DNA of 64,000 nucleotides from SXTU01 sp964496695. Lineage in GTDB: Bacteria; Verrucomicrobiota; Verrucomicrobiia; Limisphaerales; SXTU01. The translations under genes and the position numbers were made by a program. The stretch covers positions 16,154 to 80,153 of the forward strand of contig CAZCBE010000014.1 in the NCBI GenBank assembly GCA_964496695.1, read 5' to 3'. Below, in pieces: positions 8,152-15,894 of this stretch. Under the pieces are notes generated by a model that was given only the letters and a program-made list of their open reading frames with translations, was not told where the DNA came from and made no database searches. How positions within the stretch are numbered: position 1 is the stretch's first letter; each line of letters starts with the position of its first letter.

Positions 8152-10269
8152 ATGAAGAAGGTGCTTATCCTTACAGCGGGCTTTGGCGAAGGCCATAATG
8201 CGGCGGCCCGGAATTTGCGCGACGCGCTGGAGCAGGTCTCTGGCGATGTCCAAGTGGAGGTGCTCGACCTGTTCGACAGCACCTACGGGCGCTTCAACAC
8301 GCTCGTGAAGAAGGCGCATCTCGGCGTGGTGCGCCACGCGCCCACGCTCTGGCGCGGCATCTACGCGATGCTCGACCATGTCTCTTTTGCGGACAGCGGC
8401 ATCGGCGGCCTCACGCGGCTGCGCCATGCGCTGGGCGACGTGCTGCGGGTCACCCAGCCGGACTGCGTGGTCTCCACCTATCCGGCCTACGCTCCGGTGA
8501 TCAAGGAACTCTTCCGCGACCATTCGGAGAAGCCCTTCCGCTTCATCACGGTCGTCACCGACTCGATCTCGGTGAATGCCGCCTGGCACCGTGCGCCAAG
8601 CGATGTCTTCATCGTCGCCAATGAGCCGACCGCCACTGTGATGCGGGCCGCCGGCGTGGAGGAGTCGCGCATCCGTCCGCTGGGGTTTCCCGTCAGCCCG
8701 CACTTCGCGAACCCGGCCCACACCCCGGTGCTGCTGGATGACGACGGCCCGATCCGCCTGCTCTACGTCATCAACCACGGCAAGAAGAAGGCCGGGGCCG
8801 TTCTCGAACGCCTGCTGGAAATTGATCGCACCCACCTCACCATCACCGTCGGGCGCGATGCCGAACTGAAGGCGGAGCTGATGGAGCGCTTTGCGAAGCA
8901 ATTGCACCGCGTGCAGATCCTTGGCTGGACCAATCAGATGCCCACGCTGATGCTCACGCACCACGCGCTCATCGGGAAGGCGGGCGGGGCGATCGTGCAG
9001 GAAGCCATCGCCGCGCGCTGCCCGATGATCGTGAACCAGATCATCCCCGGCCAGGAGGAAGGCAACGCCCGGCTCATCCAGCAGCTCGGCCTCGGCGCGG
9101 TCGCCGACCGCAATCGCGAAGTCCCTGGCATTCTCGAAGACGCCTTCGCCAAGAACGCCCGGCTCTGGCGGGAATGGCGCGCGAACCTGACCAAAGTCTC
9201 CCGGCCGGACGCCTCGCTCCGCATTGCCGAGCTGGTGCTGGAGGAGTGCAACGACCGGGGCGACTGGACGAAGTTCGCCCCGCCGGCACCAGAGATTGTC
9301 GAGCTGCCCCATGCCAGCCCCCGGCCAGCCATCCCGGCGGCGGCGATCAGCCCTTCCTCCGTCGTGAGCCAGCCGACGCAAACCGGTGCTCCGACCATCG
9401 TGGATGGCACGCAGGCCCGCCGCGCCTTGCTCTGTGACTTTCACATCCACAGCAACTACTCCGACGGCAAGCTCACCGTGCCGGAGCTGGTGGACTTCTA
9501 CGGCCCGCGCGGCTTCGACTGCATCTGCGTCACGGACCACCTCGCCGACCCGCGCCGGCTGATCGGCAAACTGAGCAAGCTGAGCAACCTCGTGCTGGCC
9601 GAGAGCCAGCTCGACGAATACTTCGAGGTGCTCGCGCGGGAACGCCGCCGCGCCTGGCGCAAGTATGGGATGCTGCTGCTCACCGGCATCGAGTTCAACA
9701 AGGATGGCCTGTCCAAGAAGAGTTCCGCCCACCTGCTGGGCATTGATTTGCAGGCGCCCATCGCGTCGTCGCTGGACCTGGCCGAGACGATTGCGCACAT
9801 CCATACCCAAGGCGGGCTGGCCGTGGCCTCGCACCCCCATGTCTTCAAGAGCGAGTGGGGCAAGAACACGCTGTATCTCTGGGAGAATCAGGACCTCTTT
9901 GCGCCGCTGCTGGATGCGTGGGAGATCGCGAATCGCAATGACATCTTCGCGCCCGTGGGCCTGAAGCGGCTGCCGTTCATCGCGAACAGCGATTTCCACA
10001 AGCCCAAGCACATTTACTCGTGGAAGACGCTGCTCCAGTGCGAGAAGGACGTGGAGGCGATCAAATCGTGCATCCGCCGCAATGAGCATGTCTCCATCAC
10101 GCTTTACCGTGAGGGTGGTTTGCTCCCCATGGCCACCCGGGAGGCGCTGGGGGTGCCTGAGCTGAAGCAGGCGCAGGTTTCCAATCCCATTGCGGCCCGT
10201 CTGCTGGTCGCCGGCCAGAATGGCCCGCTGGAGGATACCTATCCTTTCCGGCTCGGACTCAGCCGGTAA
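8152..10269 (+). CDS. MGDG synthase-like glycosyltransferase fused to a PHP phosphoesterase domain
   Basis: A 705-residue two-domain protein. Residues 1-375 match the monogalactosyldiacylglycerol synthase/MurG-like GT28 class: N-terminal MKKVLILTAGFGEGHNAAARNL, then IGKAGGAIVQEAIAARCPMIVN, the donor-binding loop. A Pro/Ala linker (about 390-425) leads to a PHP domain with CDFHIHSNYSDGKL (motif 1), VTDHLADP, GLAVASHPHV and IANSDFHKP, so the metal-binding His/Asp set looks intact. It probably glycosylates a diacylglycerol-type lipid; what the PHP part hydrolyses is unknown. With the neighbouring olsBA genes this suggests phosphorus-free membrane lipids. The start at 8152 follows the GT consensus. 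Confidence 0.88.
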   Translation: MKKVLILTAGFGEGHNAAARNLRDALEQVSGDVQVEVLDLFDSTYGRFNTLVKKAHLGVVRHAPTLWRGIYAMLDHVSFADSGIGGLTRLRHALGDVLRVTQPDCVVSTYPAYAPVIKELFRDHSEKPFRFITVVTDSISVNAAWHRAPSDVFIVANEPTATVMRAAGVEESRIRPLGFPVSPHFANPAHTPVLLDDDGPIRLLYVINHGKKKAGAVLERLLEIDRTHLTITVGRDAELKAELMERFAKQLHRVQILGWTNQMPTLMLTHHALIGKAGGAIVQEAIAARCPMIVNQIIPGQEEGNARLIQQLGLGAVADRNREVPGILEDAFAKNARLWREWRANLTKVSRPDASLRIAELVLEECNDRGDWTKFAPPAPEIVELPHASPRPAIPAAAISPSSVVSQPTQTGAPTIVDGTQARRALLCDFHIHSNYSDGKLTVPELVDFYGPRGFDCICVTDHLADPRRLIGKLSKLSNLVLAESQLDEYFEVLARERRRAWRKYGMLLLTGIEFNKDGLSKKSSAHLLGIDLQAPIASSLDLAETIAHIHTQGGLAVASHPHVFKSEWGKNTLYLWENQDLFAPLLDAWEIANRNDIFAPVGLKRLPFIANSDFHKPKHIYSWKTLLQCEKDVEAIKSCIRRNEHVSITLYREGGLLPMATREALGVPELKQAQVSNPIAARLLVAGQNGPLEDTYPFRLGLSR

Positions 10270-10410
10270 TACCAACGCTTGGCAGGGTGCGGCGTCCTTA
10301 CTCCGCCGCTGCCCGCCCGGACACCACCGGCCATCGGCGTCGCGGTGGTGACACCGCGCCCTACCAGCAACAGGCAACAGGCTCGCCCCGGTCCATGGGT
10401 GCTCAAACTG

Positions 10411-10446
10411 GAGCAAGATTAGGATCAGGATTACGAGCAGGCGCAG
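10411..10446. repeat. Hexamer array, GATTAG/GAGCAG type
   Basis: Six consecutive 6-base units: GAGCAA, GATTAG, GATCAG, GATTAC, GAGCAG, GCGCAG. The reverse complement of the array at 11093-11128 matches it at 18 of 19 aligned bases (AGGATCAGGATTACGAGCA here). Confidence 0.8.
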
Positions 10447-10789
10447 CGGGCACAGGCCTTCCTGTTCATAATGCTGCTCGTCCCGGTGCGGGGGCAGCTC
10501 CGTTCCAAGGCTCGGTTTCAGCCCGATTGGGAATCATCCTCCGGACTGTCCTTGCTTGTCCGGTGACTCTTGGCGAGGCAGCCAGGTCAGTTCCGTCGCA
10601 CTGGGCCGTGGGGGCTCGGCCGCGGTGGACGGGGTGGGGATGAAATGAACCCGTATCTGCCGGGCGCGCGAACGTCGCTGCCAGACCACTTCCAAGTTGG
10701 TCGGGCCGGTCGCCGGTGCCTCTGGATACGCGCGTGCCATACGGGAACGCATTGGTTGACGGAAACGAACCGCTCGCTTCTTCAAAAAA

Positions 10790-10870
10790 GGCGACGTTGC
10801 CGGCAGTTTTTCCGCGCGATGGATGCGAGTGAAGCCCGTTCGCATCCACCAACCGCCCGGCAACGTCGCC
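10790..10870 (-). ncRNA. Nested palindrome, possible structured RNA with U-tail on the minus strand
   Basis: GGCGACGTTGCCGG (10790-10803) and its exact reverse complement (10857-10870) close a 53-base interior, which holds a second stem TGGATGCG/CGCATCCA. On the minus strand the closing stem is followed immediately by TTTTTTG, as in an intrinsic terminator. It could be a small RNA, a terminator for an unseen minus-strand transcript, or a DNA cruciform. No known RNA family is recognised. Confidence 0.45.
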
Positions 10871-11092
10871 CAGGACTACCGTTGGTTTGGTCGGGCAAAG
10901 TTGTCCGGAACCTGCCCCGGCGGCTCGTGGGCGACGAGCAAGTGCTTAAGAGCAAGGGCCTTGCCAAGCCGGTTGCGAACTTATGGGCGGTGGCTTTTCT
11001 GTCGGATTTCAGTGAAGTCGAGGGTTGGGCTCGCGAGCCGCCTCAAGCAACGAAGCGCGGCCCTCGCGCATCAAGCACGAAAAGCACGCACG

Positions 11093-11175
11093 GCTCGTGC
11101 TCGTAATCTTGATCCTGATCCTGATCTGCGGAGGGAGGAGAGGAGGATTAGGATTAAGATTAGGAGTAGGACAGA
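11093..11175. repeat. Inverted pair of hexamer arrays (AATCTT/GATTAG type)
   Basis: The left arm is GCTCGT, GCTCGT, AATCTT, GATCCT, GATCCT, GATCTG (11093-11128). The right arm is GATTAG, GATTAA, GATTAG, GAGTAG, GACAGA (11146-11175), inverted. It sits 52 bases before the MnmC-like gene. Confidence 0.8.
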
Positions 11176-11227
11176 CTCCTGAACTTCCCCGTTTCACCCG
11201 GTGTAACCCGTTGCTACCGTCCCGCCC

Positions 11228-12148
11228 GTGTCGTTTCCTGGCTACAGCCTTGTCACCCTCGCCAATGGCGTCTGCAGCGTCCGCTCTCATGCGGAGGCGG
11301 AGACGTTTCATCCGGTCATCGGGCCGGCGGCGGAGGCGGAGGCGCTCTATGTGCGGCAGCTCCGGCTCCACGAGCGGCTGGCGGCACATACGGGCGAGTT
11401 CGTGATCTGGGACGTGGGCCTGGGCGCGGCGGCGAATGCCCTGACCGTCCTGCAGGCCGCACGAGATCTGCCGTGCCGGGTGCGGCTGATCAGCTTCGAC
11501 CACACGCTGGAGCCGTTGCGCTTTGCCCTCCAGCACGCGGCGGAGCTGGGCTATTTCGGCGGTTATGAGGAACTGGTGGCAACGCTGCTGGCAGAGGGCC
11601 GGGCGGAGCAGGGGAATGGGGCTGGATTTGTCACCTGGGACGTATGCGTCGGCGACTTCCCCACTTGGCTGAGAAACGTGCCTGTTCCCGGAGCGCCGGT
11701 CTCCGACCCGGCGTTTCGGGGAGACCGGATGAAACGCGCCGGGTCGGAGCCCGGCGCTCCGCCAGCCCCGCACGCCATCCTCTTCGACGCCTTCTCCCCT
11801 GCGAAGAATCCTGAGATGTGGACGCTTCCGCTCTTCACCAGCCTGTTCCGCCACCTCGACCCTGCGCGTCCTTGCGCCATGCCCACCTACTCCCGCGCCA
11901 CCCTGCTGCGCGTGACGTGGCTGCTGGCGGGCTACCATGTGGGGGTGGGCCACGCCACCGGCGAGAAGGAGGAAACCACCCTGGCCGCGAACACTCTCGC
12001 GCTGCTGGACGAGCCGCTCGACCGCAAGTGGCTGGAACGCGCCCGCCGGTCCACCAGTGCCGAGCCGCTCCACGAGCCGAAGTATCGCCAGGCCCCGCTC
12101 ACGGAGGAAACGTGGGAACGGCTGCGGGCGCACCCGCAATTTCAGTGA
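11228..12148 (+). CDS. MnmC-like tRNA U34 methyltransferase domain protein (DUF752)
   Basis: A 306-residue protein of the family that methylates 5-aminomethyl-2-thiouridine at tRNA wobble position 34 (the MTase half of MnmC, without the FAD half). Evidence is the N-terminal NGVCSVRSHAEAETFHPVIGPAAEAEALY, then FVIWDVGLGAAANAL (SAM loop), ILFDAFSPAKNPEMWT (the FDxFSPxxNPxLW signature) and TYSRATLLRVTWLLAGYHV. About residues 155-178 (VPGAPVSDPAF...GSEPGAPP) are encoded by a REP-like inverted repeat (11690-11760) absent from the family consensus. The insertion is in frame and lies between the SAM loop and the FDxFSP motif, in a surface-loop position. The GTG at 11228 or a nearby codon starts it. 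Confidence 0.85.
   Translation: MSFPGYSLVTLANGVCSVRSHAEAETFHPVIGPAAEAEALYVRQLRLHERLAAHTGEFVIWDVGLGAAANALTVLQAARDLPCRVRLISFDHTLEPLRFALQHAAELGYFGGYEELVATLLAEGRAEQGNGAGFVTWDVCVGDFPTWLRNVPVPGAPVSDPAFRGDRMKRAGSEPGAPPAPHAILFDAFSPAKNPEMWTLPLFTSLFRHLDPARPCAMPTYSRATLLRVTWLLAGYHVGVGHATGEKEETTLAANTLALLDEPLDRKWLERARRSTSAEPLHEPKYRQAPLTEETWERLRAHPQFQ
11690..11760. repeat. REP-like inverted pair inside the MnmC-like gene
   Basis: GGAGCGCCGGTCTCCGACCC opens it, and the far end (CGCCGGGTCGGAGCCCGGCGCTCC) is its near-perfect reverse complement. The middle carries a smaller GTTTCGGGGAGACCGGATGAAAC region. The head GGAG followed by a hairpin is the usual REP layout. The element keeps the reading frame open. Confidence 0.85.
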
Positions 12149-12645
12149 CTCAGAGCCATCCAGACCTGTGGTGGGTGATTGACGGCGAACTCGCCGGCAT
12201 GCCGATGCCGTTGGTCGCCTTTGAGCGGCGTTACCAGATGGGCGGACCGTTGGATGCCTTTCGCGACGATCTGCCGGAGTTGCACCGTGCCGGCATCCGA
12301 GCCGTCGTTTCGCTGCTCAATTTGCCATCGGACGCGGCGGTTTATGCCGCCGCAGGCTTCCGGTTTGCTTGCTTCCCGATGGCGAACAATGCCCCTCCTT
12401 CCTTGGTGCAAGCCCGCCAGTGCAGCCAGTTTATTGACGCCTGCCTGGCGGATCACTTGCCGGTGGCCGTGCATTGCGAAGCTGGGATTGGCCGGACCGG
12501 AACCATGCTGGCGGCCCACCTGATACTCCACGGGCTTGGCTTCGAAGCGGCAGTGAAGCAAGTTCGCAACGGTCAGCCAGTGGCCATTGAGAGCAAGGCG
12601 CAGATGCAGTTCCTGCACGACTTGGCGATCCGCCGGGCACCCTGA
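12145..12645 (+). CDS. Protein tyrosine/dual-specificity phosphatase
   Basis: A 166-residue cysteine-based phosphatase. The P-loop HCEAGIGRTGT (HCX5R) is intact, and an upstream DDLPELHRAGIRAVVSLLNLPSD block fits the DSP/PTP fold. The general acid is probably in the FPMANNAPPS region. The start is a GTG whose last two bases belong to the TGA of the MnmC-like gene (GTGA overlap at 12145-12148), which argues for translational coupling. The dus gene follows at once. The substrate is unknown; the fold could also act on phospholipids or nucleotides. Confidence 0.88.
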   Translation: MTQSHPDLWWVIDGELAGMPMPLVAFERRYQMGGPLDAFRDDLPELHRAGIRAVVSLLNLPSDAAVYAAAGFRFACFPMANNAPPSLVQARQCSQFIDACLADHLPVAVHCEAGIGRTGTMLAAHLILHGLGFEAAVKQVRNGQPVAIESKAQMQFLHDLAIRRAP

Positions 12646-12651
12646 TTGAGC

Positions 12652-13701
12652 ATGCCGACCGAAGCCACATTCGCGGACCAGCTCTGCGCCGACGCCCCTG
12701 TCCTCGCCCTCGCCCCGATGCAGGATGTGACCGACCTCCCGTTCATGACCCTCATGGCGCGCTATGGCGGACCGGACGTTTACTGGACGGAGTATCTCCG
12801 CGTCCACGCCGTCTCGACCCCGGAGAAGTGGATCGTCCAGTCCATCACCGCGAACGTCACCGGCCGGCCCATCATCGCGCAGATGATCGGCAATGACATC
12901 CCGGCCCTCATCCGCACGGCAAAGTTCCTCCAGAAGCTGCCCGTCGCGGCGATTGACCTGAACCTCGGCTGTCCCGCGCCGGTGGTTTACAAGAAGTGCG
13001 CCGGCGGAGGCCTTCTGCGCGAGCCCAAGCGCGTGGATGCCATCCTCGGCGCGTTACGCGAGGCCGTGACCATCCCCTTCACGGTCAAGACGCGCATCGG
13101 CTTCGATTCACCGCAGGTCTTCGACGAACTGCTGCCCATCTTCGCACGCCATTCGCTGGACCTGCTTACCGTCCACGCGCGCACCGTGCTGGAGATGTAT
13201 CGGAGCGAGGTGCATTACGACTTTATCGCGCGGGCCGCCGAGGCGATGTCCTGCCCGGTGATGGCCAATGGCAACGTGTATTCCCCCGCGAAGGCAGCCG
13301 AGGTGCTCCGCCTCACCGGCGCGCGCGGCCTGATGATCGGGCGCGGGGCGATCCGCAACCCGTGGCTCTTCACCCAGATCCGCCAGCACCAGCGTGGCGA
13401 GCCGCTCCTTGTCTCGCGCGGCCGCGACGTGCTGGAGTATGTCCGCGCGCTCTACGACGCCGTCTGCACGCCCGGGGTCCGCGAGCTGGCGCAGGTCCAC
13501 AAGATGAAGAAGTATCTGAACTTCGTGGGCCTGGGCGTGGATGCGGAGGGCCGCTTCCTGCATCAAATCCGCCGCGTGGACGCTCGCGAGGATTTTTTCC
13601 GCGTCTGCGAGGAATTCATGGATCACGACCGGCCCATGCCGCTGGAGCCGTTTCAGCTCGCGCTGAAGGAGACGGACGTGCTGGCGGGGGAGCACCTGTA
13701 G
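12652..13701 (+). CDS. dus: tRNA-dihydrouridine synthase
   Basis: FMN enzyme that reduces uridines in the tRNA D-loop. The 349 residues show LALAPMQDVTDLPF (FMN-binding start of the TIM barrel), IDLNLGCPAPVV with the catalytic Cys, FTVKTRIGF, LTVHART, VMANGNVYSPAKA and GLMIGRGAIRNPWLF. These are the canonical Dus blocks. The ATG at 12652 is used; a TTG two codons earlier is possible. Six bases separate it from the phosphatase gene, so MnmC-like, phosphatase and dus form one transcript with two tRNA-modification members. Confidence 0.95.
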   Translation: MPTEATFADQLCADAPVLALAPMQDVTDLPFMTLMARYGGPDVYWTEYLRVHAVSTPEKWIVQSITANVTGRPIIAQMIGNDIPALIRTAKFLQKLPVAAIDLNLGCPAPVVYKKCAGGGLLREPKRVDAILGALREAVTIPFTVKTRIGFDSPQVFDELLPIFARHSLDLLTVHARTVLEMYRSEVHYDFIARAAEAMSCPVMANGNVYSPAKAAEVLRLTGARGLMIGRGAIRNPWLFTQIRQHQRGEPLLVSRGRDVLEYVRALYDAVCTPGVRELAQVHKMKKYLNFVGLGVDAEGRFLHQIRRVDAREDFFRVCEEFMDHDRPMPLEPFQLALKETDVLAGEHL

Positions 13702-13713
13702 GGCCGACGGGGA

Positions 13714-13800
13714 AGTGATTAGTGCTTAGTAATTAGTGGCGACAAATCTATCGCGTCGCCAGGAACAAGCACTCGGACTGATTACTAACGACTAATTACT
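13714..13800. repeat. Inverted pair of heptamer arrays (AGTAATT / ACTAATT type)
   Basis: Left arm AGTGATT, AGTGCTT, AGTAATT (13714-13737), right arm ACTGATT, ACTAACG, ACTAATT (13777-13800). It occupies the gap between the convergent dus and lipoprotein genes, where a bidirectional terminator would be expected. It is related to the element at 600-673. Confidence 0.85.
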
Positions 13801-13808
13801 TTCCTCCC

Positions 13809-14207
13809 TCAGTCGCTCCGCACCGTGTCCCCCACCCGCACCTCGCCCTGGCTGATGTCCGCCGCGAAGTTCGCGCCGCGCGTCTGATTGGACACGATCA
13901 CCACGCCGACCTTCTGGCCGTCGCGATAGACATTGAGCGCCTGCTCCGTCGGCGGCAGGCGGCCAATGACGCCCGCGACCACAACGTATTTCAGCGCCGC
14001 GTTGACGAGGACGACCGACCCGCTGAAGGCGGTTACGGGTTCGATAACTGGTGCGGAGCTGGGGGGTGCCTTGCCGTTCTTCGGCGCGGCGGTGGACTTG
14101 GACTTTTCCTTCGGGGCGGGCTTCGGCTGCTCGTCCTTCTGGTCCTTGGTGCCGGCGCAACCTGTGACCATCAAGGTGACCGCGAGCAGAAAAGGGGGCC
14201 AATGCAT
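13809..14207 (-). CDS. Small lipoprotein of unknown function
   Basis: 132 residues. MHWPPFLLAVTLMVTGCAG is a lipoprotein signal with lipobox VTGC and Cys17 as the first mature residue. A Lys/Pro-rich linker (KDEQPKPAPKEKSKS, about 22-50) leads to a small beta-rich domain, SGSVVLVNAALKYVVVAGVIGRLPP, ending with GEVRVGDTVRSD. The last block resembles short barrel domains seen in other Verrucomicrobia lipoproteins, but I do not assign a function. Confidence 0.8.
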   Translation of the reverse strand: MHWPPFLLAVTLMVTGCAGTKDQKDEQPKPAPKEKSKSTAAPKNGKAPPSSAPVIEPVTAFSGSVVLVNAALKYVVVAGVIGRLPPTEQALNVYRDGQKVGVVIVSNQTRGANFAADISQGEVRVGDTVRSD

Positions 14208-14568
14208 CGCCGCGAATTACGCCACGCCACCCCGATGGTCAATTAGGAAAATACCGGAGGAGCAGGGAATTGTCATGAAAATGGGGTCGGAAAGATGGGG
14301 ACTGATCAAGAGGAGGAAATCACTTTTGAACGAGGTGCTTGGCGGTATGCTCCCTGGCAGGGGGTGGCCGCTCTCCCTTCCCCATGAACCCGTGCCGGCC
14401 GGCTTGCCGCCGCCGTCCGTAGGCCGCAGCAGCACGAACCGGCTACAAGCTATCCACCCGCAACGCGGTGGCTGCAAGCCACCGGCACGGGGTTCAGGGG
14501 TTCAAGGCACGAAGCTTTCGTTCCGGGAATTCTCACCCATGGCTCTCTCCCGCTGGGAGAGGGAGGAG
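14208..14568. other. Gene-free 361-base gap with a REP-like pair
   Basis: It holds the REP-like pair at 14392-14488 and a short GCTCTCTCCCGCTGGGAGAG hairpin near 14540, which could end clpX or the facing transcript. The remaining 14220-14390 is A-rich and shows no open frame of interest. Confidence 0.6.
14392..14488. repeat. REP-like inverted pair (GCGGCTTGCAGCCGC family)
   Basis: GTGCCGGCCGGCTTGCCGCC at the left and GGTGGCTGCAAGCCACCGGCAC at the right. The inner part (CGAACCGGCTACAAGC, ATCCACCCGCAACGC) matches the elements at 4682 and 56225, showing that the whole pair moves as a unit. Confidence 0.8.
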
Positions 14569-15849
14569 TTACGCCGCCGCCTGGGTCGGCTTCCGCCGGA
14601 CCATCGGAGGGGCCTCGCCGCGCACGGCGGCGGCGGTGAGCTTCACGCCCTCCACATCGTCCGCGCCGGGGATGTCATACATCACGTCGAGCATGAGCTT
14701 CTCCAGCAGGGCGCGCAGGGCGCGGGCGCCGGTGCCCTTCTTGATGGCCTGGGCGGCGAGTTCGCGGAGGGCATCAGGCGTGATTTCGAGTGCCACGTCT
14801 TCCATGCCCAGGAGCTTGCCGTATTGTTTCACCAGCGCATTGCGCGGCTCCGTGAGGATGCTGACCAGTTGTTCCTCGGTAAGTTCTTCCAGCACCGTGA
14901 CCATGGGGAGACGGCCGATCAGCTCGGGGATGTAGCCGAAGGCCAGCAGGTCTTCCGGCTCAACCTTCGCCAGCACTTCGCGCTTCTCGACCGAACTCAA
15001 CGCCTGCTGGGCCGCACTGAAGCCCATCACGCGGTTGCCCAGCCGGCGGTGAATCACCTTGTCCAAGCCCACGAACGCCCCGCCGCAGATGAACAGGATG
15101 TTGGTGGTGTCCACCTTGATGTATTCCTGCTGCGGGTGCTTGCGTCCGCCGGTGGGCGGGACGTTGCAGATGGTGCCTTCCAGCATCTTGAGCAGCGCCT
15201 GCTGCACGCCTTCGCCGGACACATCGCGCGTGATGGAGACGTTCTCCGTCTTGCGCGCGATCTTATCTATCTCGTCCACGTAAACGATGCCGACCTGCGC
15301 GCGGCCCACGTCGTAGTCTGACGCCTGGAGCAGGCGGAGAATGATGTTCTCCACGTCCTCGCCCACGTAGCCGGCCTCGGTCAACGTGGTGGCGTCGGCG
15401 ATGGCGAAAGGCACGTCCAGGATGCGCGCCAGCGTGCGCGCGAGCAGCGTCTTGCCGGAGCCAGTGGGGCCGATGAGGAGGATGTTGCTCTTCTCGATCT
15501 CCACGTCGTCATGCTTCGCCTCGCGCACGCCGGCGGCACCGCCCGAGGCCTTCCGCTCGTGGATGATGCGCTTGTAGTGATTGTGCACGGCCACGGCCAG
15601 GGTCTTCTTGGCGTGGTCCTGCCCGATGCAGTAACGGTCCAGCTCGCTCTTGATGGCGGCGGGCTTGGGGATCTTGAGCTTGGGCGTGGTGCGCTTGGTG
15701 TCGGTGGCCAGCTCTTTATCCAACACGCCCTTGCAGACGTGAATGCAGTTGTCGCAGATGTAAACGCCCGGGCCGGCGATGAGCTTCTTCACCTCGGCGT
15801 GCGATTTGCCGCAGAAGGAACAGAGCGTGAGATTGTGCGGGCGGGCCAG
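14569..15849 (-). CDS. clpX: ATP-dependent Clp protease ATP-binding subunit ClpX
   Basis: AAA+ unfoldase that feeds substrates to ClpP. It has the zinc-binding domain (CSFC and CDNC pairs, residues 10/13 and 32/35 with the start used here), Walker A GPTGSGKT, pore loop GYVGEDV, Walker B IVYVDEIDKI, and an IGF-like docking loop VMGF. The four-Cys zinc finger requires translation from upstream of the first GTG (15792). The only plausible initiator between the clpP stop and the finger is CTG at 15849, which gives LARPHNLTLCSFC, where relatives have an ATG. The 28 bases just upstream are a heptamer array. The length is 426 residues. Confidence 0.93.
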   Translation of the reverse strand: MARPHNLTLCSFCGKSHAEVKKLIAGPGVYICDNCIHVCKGVLDKELATDTKRTTPKLKIPKPAAIKSELDRYCIGQDHAKKTLAVAVHNHYKRIIHERKASGGAAGVREAKHDDVEIEKSNILLIGPTGSGKTLLARTLARILDVPFAIADATTLTEAGYVGEDVENIILRLLQASDYDVGRAQVGIVYVDEIDKIARKTENVSITRDVSGEGVQQALLKMLEGTICNVPPTGGRKHPQQEYIKVDTTNILFICGGAFVGLDKVIHRRLGNRVMGFSAAQQALSSVEKREVLAKVEPEDLLAFGYIPELIGRLPMVTVLEELTEEQLVSILTEPRNALVKQYGKLLGMEDVALEITPDALRELAAQAIKKGTGARALRALLEKLMLDVMYDIPGADDVEGVKLTAAAVRGEAPPMVRRKPTQAAA

Positions 15850-15854
15850 AGGAA

Positions 15855-15882
15855 GTTGAGAGTTAAGTGTTGAGAGTTGAGC
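15855..15882. repeat. Single heptamer array (GTTGAGA type) directly upstream of clpX
   Basis: Exactly four 7-base units on the plus strand: GTTGAGA, GTTAAGT, GTTGAGA, GTTGAGC. It fills most of the 45-base clpP-clpX spacer and stops five bases before the proposed CTG start. Confidence 0.85.
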
Positions 15883-15894
15883 GGGCCGAACAGG

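Larger units (their letters stand above)
10270..11227. other. Gene-free 958-base region bounded by hexamer arrays
   Basis: No frame in this stretch gives a credible protein; the open frames are arginine/proline-rich and lack domains. It holds a hexamer array (10411-10446), a nested palindrome (10790-10870) and a second, inverted pair of hexamer arrays (11093-11175). The rest is ordinary GC-rich sequence in which I see nothing further. Confidence 0.6.

Noticed and set aside
8095..10416. A 773-residue minus-strand frame
   Set aside because: It is the shadow of the glycosyltransferase-PHP gene, whose motifs are clear.
10466..11106. Open frames in the gene-free region (128 and 178 residues)
   Set aside because: Compositions are typical of untranslated GC-rich DNA, frames cross the palindrome and hexamer arrays, no motif.
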